NCBI GenBank assembly: GCA_044375555.1
Contig: JBILML010000009.1
Span: 19,250-83,249 of the forward strand
Direction: 5' to 3'
Length of the DNA stretch: 64,000 nt
Source of the DNA: UBA967 sp044375555
GTDB lineage: Bacteria > Verrucomicrobiota > Verrucomicrobiia > Chthoniobacterales > Terrimicrobiaceae
Shown: positions 58,170 to 64,000 of the stretch, one piece after another
Layout: the number at the start of each line of letters is the position of its first letter
Numbering within the stretch: the first letter of the stretch is position 1
Notes under the pieces: model-generated
Databases searched by the model: none
Told to the model about the DNA's origin: nothing
The model's input: only the letters and a program-made list of their open reading frames with translations
Made by a program: the position numbers and the translations under genes

Positions 58170-58937
58170 TTAAAGCCCAGGGCTGCTGTGCATGATGCCG
58201 CCGTCCGCGAAGATCGTCGTGGCGGTGAGGTAGCTGGCTCCGTCTCCGGCGAGGAAGGCGACAACGCTGGCGATTTCCTCGGGTTGGGCCATCCGACCGA
58301 CCGGGATCGCGTCATCGAGCTTCTTGAGCAACGCGGGGTCTTTCATCGTGGAGGTATTGATCGGTGTGGCGACCGCGCCGGGGCCGACTCCAGTGACGAG
58401 AATGTTGTGCGGGGCGAGTTCGAGGCCCGCAGTGCGGGTGAGCATGCGCATGCCGCCTTTCGAGAGGCAGTAGGCGGTGTTGCCGGGCATTGGCCAATCC
58501 TCGTGGACGGAGGTGATGTTGATGATGCGACCGCCGCCGCCTTGGGCGATGAATTGCTTCGCGGCGATCTGCGTGCCGAAGAAGGCGCTCTTGAGGTTGA
58601 TGTCGAGCACGCGCTGGTATTGCTCCTCGGTGGTATCGAGCACGGAGGTGCGGGTCTCGACGCCGGCGTTGTTCACCATGATGTCGAGGCGGCCGAAGTT
58701 TTTCACGGCGGCATCGACGAGCTTTTGGAGATCGGCGGTTTTGCTGACATCGGCCTGGACGGTGACGGCCTTATCGCCGAGCGCGAGGACTTGTTGTTCG
58801 AGAGCCTCGGCGGTCTCGGGGTGGACGACATAGTCGATGACGATGTTGGCGCCTTGCTTGGCGAGTTCGAGGACAATGGCGAGACCGATGCCGCTATTGC
58901 CGCCGGTGACGATGGCTGTTTTTCCTTTGAGGTTCAT
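58170..58937 (-). CDS. Short-chain dehydrogenase/reductase
   Basis: NAD(P)-dependent oxidoreductase of 255 residues. Cofactor motif TGGNSGIG (11-18), NNAG (89-92) and catalytic Ser143, Tyr156 and Lys160. Closest by eye to 'glucose 1-dehydrogenase' type SDRs (VHEDWPMPGNTAYCLSKGGMRMLT); the sugar or polyol substrate is not certain. It stands alone; higA begins upstream on the same strand. Confidence 0.9.
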   Translation of the reverse strand: MNLKGKTAIVTGGNSGIGLAIVLELAKQGANIVIDYVVHPETAEALEQQVLALGDKAVTVQADVSKTADLQKLVDAAVKNFGRLDIMVNNAGVETRTSVLDTTEEQYQRVLDINLKSAFFGTQIAAKQFIAQGGGGRIINITSVHEDWPMPGNTAYCLSKGGMRMLTRTAGLELAPHNILVTGVGPGAVATPINTSTMKDPALLKKLDDAIPVGRMAQPEEIASVVAFLAGDGASYLTATTIFADGGIMHSSPGL

Positions 58938-58988
58938 TGGTGGTTTTTTGGTTTGGTTGGTTGGTGGAGTGTTGTTGGAAAAAAAGTT

Positions 58989-59285
58989 TCAAGCAGCGAT
59001 CAATTCGCTGGCGGGAATGATATTTTTGACAAGTTCGCGGCGGCGTTTAGCGAGTGCGCGGAAATCACAATCGATCTGGATGCCATGCCAGAACCCCTCG
59101 GATTGGCCGAAAAAAGCGCCGAAGCGGATCGACATGGCCGGAGTGATCGAGCGGCGGCCCAAGACGATCTCGTTGATCGCGCGGGGAGGAACACCGATCG
59201 CCCGAGCCATCGCATTTTGGGAAATCCCCATCGGGATCAGATATTCCTCGAGGAGGATTTCGCCGGGAGTGATTGGAGTCTTCAT
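58989..59285 (-). CDS. higA: HigA-family antitoxin
   Basis: 98 residues from ATG 59285 (MKTPITPGEILLEEYLIPMGISQNAMARAIGVP). The helix-turn-helix is of the Xre/HigA type. The protein should bind DNA and neutralise the HigB toxin encoded just upstream. A longer upstream reading to 59384 overlaps higB and is unlikely. A perfect inverted repeat lies in the gap before it. Confidence 0.92.
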   Translation of the reverse strand: MKTPITPGEILLEEYLIPMGISQNAMARAIGVPPRAINEIVLGRRSITPAMSIRFGAFFGQSEGFWHGIQIDCDFRALAKRRRELVKNIIPASELIAA

Positions 59286-59288
59286 TGA

Positions 59289-59311
59289 GGTATAATGTAT
59301 GGCGTTATACC
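59289..59311. promoter_or_regulatory. Candidate operator of higA
   Basis: Perfect inverted repeat GGTATAA-N9-TTATACC between the higB stop and the higA start. It overlaps a TATAAT-like box. Its size and place fit a binding site for the HigA dimer that would control a second promoter for the antitoxin. Confidence 0.6.
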
Positions 59312-59317
59312 GGAGCG

Positions 59318-59596
59318 TCAATGATAGTCCACAATCTCGACATCGGCCGGCCCGGAAGGCGTCCAGCGAAAGACAATCCGCCATTGGTCGTTCACCCGGA
59401 TCGAATGGAAACCGACTCCCCCACCCTTCAGAGCTTCCAGCCGGTTGCCCGGAGGAACTGCGAGATCTTCGATTCGGAGGGCGCGATTCATTTGGATGAG
59501 TTTCCGAAGGGCAACGCGTGAGATGGCACCAAAGCGGCGACTGGACTCTGTCTCGAAAAGTTGTCGCGTTTCTTCATCGGCGAAGCTTTGGATCAT
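59318..59596 (-). CDS. higB: HigB-family mRNA interferase toxin
   Basis: 92 residues from ATG 59596 (MIQSFADEETRQLFETESSRRFG). The RelE-like fold shows LEALKGGGVGFHSIRVNDQWRIVFRW and the VEIVDYH C-terminus with the usual His. It cuts mRNA on the ribosome in related systems. It starts 10 bp after the stop of the glycosidase gene and precedes higA by 32 bp (toxin first, as usual for higBA). Confidence 0.92.
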   Translation of the reverse strand: MIQSFADEETRQLFETESSRRFGAISRVALRKLIQMNRALRIEDLAVPPGNRLEALKGGGVGFHSIRVNDQWRIVFRWTPSGPADVEIVDYH

Positions 59597-59606
59597 CGAA
59601 ACTCCC

Positions 59607-62270
59607 TTACGCCGCCGAGGGGTTTTGGGTGGAGGTGGCGGTGTGGAGTTGGCGGCACATCTTGGCGACGAGGGCGGTCCAGCCGGTTTGGTGGCTGGCT
59701 CCGACGCCTGCTCCGTTGTCGCCGTTGAAGTATTCATTGAACTGAAGCAGATCTCGCCAGTGCGGGTCGTTTTTGAAAAGCTCCACTCCGCCTTGGAAGG
59801 GACGGCGGCCGTCCGCACCGCGCGTGAAAATGCCGACGAGGCGCTTTTGCAGCTCGAGCGAAACCTCCCAGAGGTTCATCTCGACTCCGCTGCCGGTGGG
59901 AAATTCCACCTTGAACGAGTCGCCGAAGTAGAAGCCGAATTTCTGAAGCGACTCGATGATGAGGAAATTCATCGGCATCCAGACGGGGCCGCGCCAGTTC
60001 GAGTTCCCGCCAAACATCGCCACCGGGCTGTCGGCGGGGCTGTAGGCGAGCGTCTCGGTTTTCTCCCCCTCGGTGAAGGTGTAGGGATTCGCCTCGTAGT
60101 ATTTCGAGAGGGCACGGATGCCGTGCGGCGAGAGGAATTCGTTCTCGTCAAAAAGCCGCTCGCAAATGCGGCGGAGGTGCTCCGGCGGGACAAGCGAGAT
60201 GATTTTGCGCCCATCGACATTTTCTTTGATGTGCTGAAGTTTTGCCATCAGATGCGGCCGGTTTTTTTCGAACCACTGGTAGCGTTTGCGCAGGAGTGGA
60301 AACTTCAACACGGTCGCGGGATCGAAGCTCTCCACCGCGAAGAGAGGGGTAAGACCCGCAACCGAGCGGGTTCTGAGGTAGGCTGAGGAGCCGTCCGGAC
60401 GCCGTAGGACATCATAGTAAAATCCATCCTCATCGTCCCATAAGGCGAGGCCACCCGTGCCTGTCGAGTTGATGGCGGCGGCGAGGTAGATGAAATCGTT
60501 GAGGAATTTGTCGGCTATATCCTCGTATTCCGGCTCCTCTTCGGCGAGTTCGATGGCAATTTTGAGCATACTTAGGCAGAACTGCGCCATCCACGCCGTG
60601 CCGTCGCTCTGGGCGATGCGCGAGCCGTCTGGGAGTGGATAGCGGCGGTCGAACACCCCGATGTTGTCGAGACCGAGGAACCCTCCCTCGAAAACATTGT
60701 CGCCAGTCTGGTCCACGCGGTTCGCCCACCAACCGTAGTTGAGGAGGAGCTTGTTGAAGGCTCGCTTGAGGAAGGCGGTGTCGCCCTTGCCGGTCATGCC
60801 GCGCTCGATCGAATAAATCCGCCACGCCGCCCAACCACCGATCGGCGGGTTGGCGTCCGAGAGGGCCCATTCGTAGGCTGGTTGCTGCGCGCTCGGCGAG
60901 GTGTAGCGCTCGCCTTGCAGAAGCATGTTCTGGCGTTTCGCCGTCGCCGGATCGGAGAACGCGAACGAGACGGATTGGAACATCAAATCCCACGCGCAGA
61001 AGTAAGGATACTCCCAGCTGTCAGGCATCGAAATGACATCGTTCGCGTAGAGATCGCGCCAGAAGACATTCCGGCCGGTCCAACGCTCGGCGGGCGGCTT
61101 GGGCATCGTCGGATCGCCCTGCAGCCAGCGGGTGACCGGGTAGCAGTAGAATTTTTTGCACCAGTAAAGCCCGGCGAGCGCGCTCTGCATCACATGCAAC
61201 AATTCCTTGGGCGCGCCGGGATTCATCGATTGCTGGAACTGATTCACCTCCGCCTCGCGGTCTTTGAAAAGCTGATCAAAGACAAGGCCGAACGGCTCGG
61301 GCTTCGGCGGACGGCAAAGCCTCAAGCGGATTGTCCACTCCTCGCCAGGTTGGAGCGTGTGTCGGTAAACCACGGCGGCCTTCGTGCCGATCTTCGCAGC
61401 GTTGATGGCATCCGCGCGGCCATCGACGATGTAGTCGTGGAAGGCGTCCTTCACATGCGCGGCCTTGTTTGGCGAATTGTAAAGCCGGTTGGTGTTCGTC
61501 TCGTTCTCGGTGAAAATCCACTCCGTCGCGCCATCGGCGTAGAGGTGGTATTCCGGCAGCCCAGCGACATCCGCCACCACCGCATGCCCTCCCGGTAGCA
61601 TGTGGATGCCCGGTTTGTCCTTCGCCCCCTCGTCCCAAGCCCAAGTGTTGCGAAACCACAGCGTCGGCAGAACGGTCAACGGCGCGGCGTCCGGCCCGCG
61701 ATTGATGATGCGCAGGCGAATCGCGAGATCCTCGGGCGATTGCTTCGCATACTCGACGAAGATGTCGAAGTAGCGGCTCTCATTAAAAATCCCGGTATCG
61801 ACCAACTCGTATTCCAGCTCCTCACGCGAACGGCGGGCATTTTCCTCGATCAGTTGACGGTAGGGAAACTCGGCCTGCGGGTATTTGTAAAGGCCCCGCA
61901 TGAACGCGTGCGACGGCATGTTCAGCACATGGTAGAAGTAGTCCTTGATGTCCTCGCCGTGGTTGCCTTGGGGGTTGGAAAGCCCAAAGGCTCGCTCCTT
62001 CAAAATCGGATCCTTGCCGTTCCAAAACGCAGGCGCGAAGTTGAGCAAACCATTATTGTCCGAGATGCCGAGCAACCCATCCTCACCCCATCGGTAGGTC
62101 CGCGAGCGGGCATGATCGAACGGAAACGAAGTCCACGCATCGCCATCCGCCGAGTAATCCTCCCGCACCGTCCCCCACTGCCGATCGCTGAGATACGGCC
62201 CCCACAACGACCAATCCTCCTTGCCAGAGTCGCGGGCTTGAATGCGGAGGGATTCAGGATCGTTGAACAT
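59607..62270 (-). CDS. GH63-like glycoside hydrolase
   Basis: 887 residues, cytoplasmic (no signal peptide). An (alpha/alpha)6-barrel glycosidase with family blocks WEYPYFCAWDLMFQSV (candidate acid Asp), NPPIGGWAAWRIY, GGFLGLDNIGVFDR, SDGTAWMAQFCLSM and GNSNWRGPVWMPMNFLIIESL. Related enzymes remove glucose or mannose from glucosylglycerate, mannosylglycerate or oligosaccharides, so a compatible-solute or trehalose-like substrate is possible. It is transcribed towards higBA and may read into it. Substrate is inference. Confidence 0.85.
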   Translation of the reverse strand: MFNDPESLRIQARDSGKEDWSLWGPYLSDRQWGTVREDYSADGDAWTSFPFDHARSRTYRWGEDGLLGISDNNGLLNFAPAFWNGKDPILKERAFGLSNPQGNHGEDIKDYFYHVLNMPSHAFMRGLYKYPQAEFPYRQLIEENARRSREELEYELVDTGIFNESRYFDIFVEYAKQSPEDLAIRLRIINRGPDAAPLTVLPTLWFRNTWAWDEGAKDKPGIHMLPGGHAVVADVAGLPEYHLYADGATEWIFTENETNTNRLYNSPNKAAHVKDAFHDYIVDGRADAINAAKIGTKAAVVYRHTLQPGEEWTIRLRLCRPPKPEPFGLVFDQLFKDREAEVNQFQQSMNPGAPKELLHVMQSALAGLYWCKKFYCYPVTRWLQGDPTMPKPPAERWTGRNVFWRDLYANDVISMPDSWEYPYFCAWDLMFQSVSFAFSDPATAKRQNMLLQGERYTSPSAQQPAYEWALSDANPPIGGWAAWRIYSIERGMTGKGDTAFLKRAFNKLLLNYGWWANRVDQTGDNVFEGGFLGLDNIGVFDRRYPLPDGSRIAQSDGTAWMAQFCLSMLKIAIELAEEEPEYEDIADKFLNDFIYLAAAINSTGTGGLALWDDEDGFYYDVLRRPDGSSAYLRTRSVAGLTPLFAVESFDPATVLKFPLLRKRYQWFEKNRPHLMAKLQHIKENVDGRKIISLVPPEHLRRICERLFDENEFLSPHGIRALSKYYEANPYTFTEGEKTETLAYSPADSPVAMFGGNSNWRGPVWMPMNFLIIESLQKFGFYFGDSFKVEFPTGSGVEMNLWEVSLELQKRLVGIFTRGADGRRPFQGGVELFKNDPHWRDLLQFNEYFNGDNGAGVGASHQTGWTALVAKMCRQLHTATSTQNPSAA

Positions 62271-62441
62271 GGGCAGGTTGATGGGTGATTTTCAGCGGGA
62301 AGTCAATCGCGGCAGGGGAACAATCTTCTGAGGAAAAACCAAGTCCTGCCAGGCTTTGGAAATCGGGGAATTGGTTTTTGGGGGACTCGATTCTGGCTTC
62401 AGGGTTTTTCTGGGTCGAAAAAGGGTTGAGGGGTTCCCGAT

Positions 62442-62663
62442 TCATGCTGTGCGGAGGTCGGCTCCGACGATGTGGAGGCGTTTGAGGTTGTAGGCCAGTT
62501 TCCATTCCAAGCTCACTTTGGCGTGCCCTCTCAATGAGAATCGCCGGAATCCCATGGCTTGCTTGATGATTCCGAAGACGGGTTCGACTGTTTGCTTACT
62601 CAATTTGTAGAGCACCCGGCCGCGCAGGAATTGGACAAAACGGCGGGCGTTCCTCCAGATCAA
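62442..62663 (-). pseudogene. Transposase remnant (DDE, IS1182-like C-terminus)
   Basis: Only about 70 codons remain. KQTVEPVFGIIKQAMGFRRFSLRG matches the C-terminal part of IS1182-type transposases. The next block SLEWKLAYNLKRLH is shortened by a few residues relative to the usual SLEW-x-LVCLAYNLKRLH. No catalytic domain or terminal repeats are seen. It is an old relic. The wider gap 62271-62441 holds no recognisable feature. Confidence 0.7.
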
Positions 62664-62726
62664 GCGAAGCGATCTTCCTGGGAATCGCTTGCTTCGTTGA
62701 CGAAATGGGTCGAAAGATGGCGCCCT

Positions 62727-63077
62727 ATGAAATTTTCCGGGTGCTGGTTTGTCGGATTCGGGCTGTTTTTGATTCTCTGCGGAGTGGCGGGATTTTTGTC
62801 GAATCCCTCTGGTGCAAAGACGGCGCTGATTTCGGGTGGGACCTTTGGAATTTTGTCTGCGGCGTGGGGATTTCTGATGCTTCGGGGAATGGGCTGGGCG
62901 TGGATGGCGGCGCTAGGGTGCACAGGGTTTTTGGCGGTCGTTTTCACTTGGCGCGCGACGGTAGGCTGGATGGCCTTTTCGGCGGGCGAGCCGAAATTGT
63001 TCGCAGCCTCATTGATCTCGCTGATGCTTTTTGGCTCAATGGTTTCGATCGGGGTGCTGTGGAAGAACCGCGCCTGA
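62727..63077 (+). CDS. Small integral membrane protein, unknown function
   Basis: 116 residues from ATG 62727 with four predicted membrane segments. The Gly/Ala-rich helices (LFLILCGVAGFLSNPSGAKTALISGGTFGILSAAWGFLMLRG) resemble the small TMEM14/UPF0136-type proteins, but this is a look-alike only. It lies between a transposase relic and a broken methyltransferase gene. Confidence 0.6.
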   Translation: MKFSGCWFVGFGLFLILCGVAGFLSNPSGAKTALISGGTFGILSAAWGFLMLRGMGWAWMAALGCTGFLAVVFTWRATVGWMAFSAGEPKLFAASLISLMLFGSMVSIGVLWKNRA

Positions 63078-63177
63078 AACAGAGCCGGAACTCGAGTCCC
63101 GCCCAAGCAAAGCGGGCGCTCCGACTTTGCGGAATCCCAAAACGGCGGTTACCAACATCGTGAAAAGTTGCCCTGCG

Positions 63178-63897
63178 ATGGAATCCGGAACTTTCTGGAG
63201 CGCCGGCCAACGCTGCGGCCACTCCCTTCACGAAATTTCCTACCGCGCTTGCTTCAAGCCCGCTCTCGCCGCCTATTTCATCGAGCAGTTTTCCAAGCCG
63301 GGCGAGGTGGTTTTCGATCCCTTCATGGGCCGCGGCACCACACCGCTGGAGGCCGCCCTGCGGGGCCGCATCGCCGCCGGGGCCGATGGCAACCCGCTTG
63401 GCGAAATGCTTGCCTCCCCGCGACTCGATCCACCATCCATCGATGAAATCACCGATTGGCTCGAGCGTTTCGATTGGGTTGGCCGCCTCGACACGCCCGC
63501 AGAACTTCTCGCGTTTTTCCATCCTGAAACGCTTCAAAAAATCGCTCTGCTCCGCGCGGCGTTCCTCGAGCAGCCGCTCGACAAAACTTCGAAATGGATT
63601 CGCATGGTCGCTCTCAGCCGACTCACCGGCCACTCGCCGGGATTTTTCTCAGTCCGCACCCTGCCGCCCAACCAAGCCATCACCGCTGCCGCCCAACTCG
63701 CACTCAACGACCGCTTCGGGCAGTCCCCTCCCCCGCGCGATGTGTCGGCCCTCATCCTGAAAAAATCCCGCTCGCTACTCCGCCATCCCGCCAGGCCCGA
63801 TCCAAGCCTCACCCCGCGCCACCGCATCTGGACTGGACGGGCGGAGTCGCCATGCCCTCTCGAGGAAAACTCAGGCCGCGCAAATTTTTTTCTGTAA
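63178..63897 (+). pseudogene. DNA methyltransferase, truncated before its catalytic motif
   Basis: N-terminal part of an amino-DNA methyltransferase, 239 codons from ATG 63178 (GTG 63160 is also possible). SAM motif I is clear: VVFDPFMGRGTTPLEAALRG (about 41-60). The sequence stays family-like to about CPLEENS (near 63870), then changes to GRANFFL and stops. The catalytic (D/S)PP(Y/F) motif that should come next is absent. Sequence after about 63872 looks like the end of an insertion element, so the gene was probably cut by insertion; the other half should lie beyond the window. Confidence 0.75.
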
Positions 63898-64000
63898 AAG
63901 TGGCTGATGACTTTTTCTGAAGGTGGCTGTTTTTGTGTTTCTTGGTTTGGTTTCTGTTAGTTCAGGGAGAGGTATGCTTTGCCGGTTTCCCAGGTTTCGG
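63893..64000. mobile_element. Probable insertion-element end, cut by the window edge
   Basis: TGTAAAAGTGGCTGATGACT at 63893 and a related GAAGGTGGCTG nearby form short direct repeats, as seen at the ends of some IS families. A minus-strand frame reads ETWETGKAYLSLN to a stop at 63957-63959, the C-terminus of a protein that continues outside the window, possibly a transposase. The element family cannot be fixed from 108 bases. Confidence 0.45.

Noticed and set aside
1..64000. CRISPR arrays, rRNA genes, prophage or polyketide-type clusters
   Set aside because: No regularly spaced repeats, rRNA signatures, phage structural genes or modular synthases were found on reading both strands.

Overview
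The window reads like the chromosome of a Gram-negative PVC-group bacterium, most likely Verrucomicrobiota. This rests on several features seen together: an LpxC-FabZ fusion, an LpxL-heptosyltransferase fusion, an RRM-type RNA-binding protein, several secreted proteins without clear relatives, few Shine-Dalgarno sites, high GC, and dispersed REP-like and 'ACCACAGAGG'-type repeats. The genus cannot be named from sequence alone. There is no rRNA, CRISPR or prophage. Almost all of the window is coding.

Layout. 1-3329 (+): RRM protein (5' end outside the window), miaA, hflX and a RlpA-like lipoprotein. 3365-17206 (-): a NusG paralogue, then one long ribosomal-protein array running rplD, rplW, rplB, rpsS, [secreted coiled-coil protein], rplV, rpsC, rplP, rpmC, rpsQ, rplN, rplX, rplE, rpsH, rplF, rplR, rpsE, rplO, secY, map, infA, rpmJ, rpsM, rpsK, rpsD. 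A strong terminator closes it. rpsJ, rplC, rpsN, rpmD, adk, rpoA and rplQ are missing from their usual places. A 27-codon ORF coupled to rplD and a terminator-like hairpin lead the array. 17383-20570 (-): sugar nucleotidyltransferase, GNAT and mutL. 20612-25312 (+): A-type Fe-S carrier, Pro-rich membrane protein, MidA-like methyltransferase and UDP-sugar pyrophosphorylase.

25462-32322 (-): a pyruvate carboxylase operon that continues into a four-PAS histidine kinase and a LytTR response regulator, followed by a small RHH-like gene behind a 20-bp-spaced direct repeat. 32412-33535 (+): ruvC and lipB. 33669-37763 (-): ABC ATPase, cyclic-nucleotide-binding protein, lpxC-fabZ, lpxA, tRNA-Thr(CGT) and an exported methyltransferase. 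37791-45265 (+): RluA-type pseudouridine synthase, two tandem GspE/PilB ATPases, thiG and mutS. 45266-46361: a long imperfect inverted repeat around a small lipoprotein gene.

46362-49969: LpxL-WaaF fusion (-) divergent from purK and a bifunctional-nuclease-family gene (+). 50019-53997: orphan Dpp/Opp-type permease (-), then a three-gene envelope/NYN-nuclease cluster (+). 54002-57945 (-): cyoABCD quinol oxidase. 58170-62270 (-): SDR, higBA toxin-antitoxin and a GH63-like glycosidase. 62442-64000: a transposase remnant, a small membrane protein, and a DNA methyltransferase cut off just before its catalytic motif by what looks like an insertion-element end.

The genes together describe core translation, protein export, lipid A and outer-membrane assembly, mismatch repair, anaplerosis, aerobic respiration and type II/IV-like secretion. 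The most unusual points are the secreted coiled-coil gene inside the S10-type operon, the interleaved inverted repeats before rpsD, the coupled leader ORF before rplD, the pyc/kinase/LytTR operon, and the LpxL-heptosyltransferase fusion.
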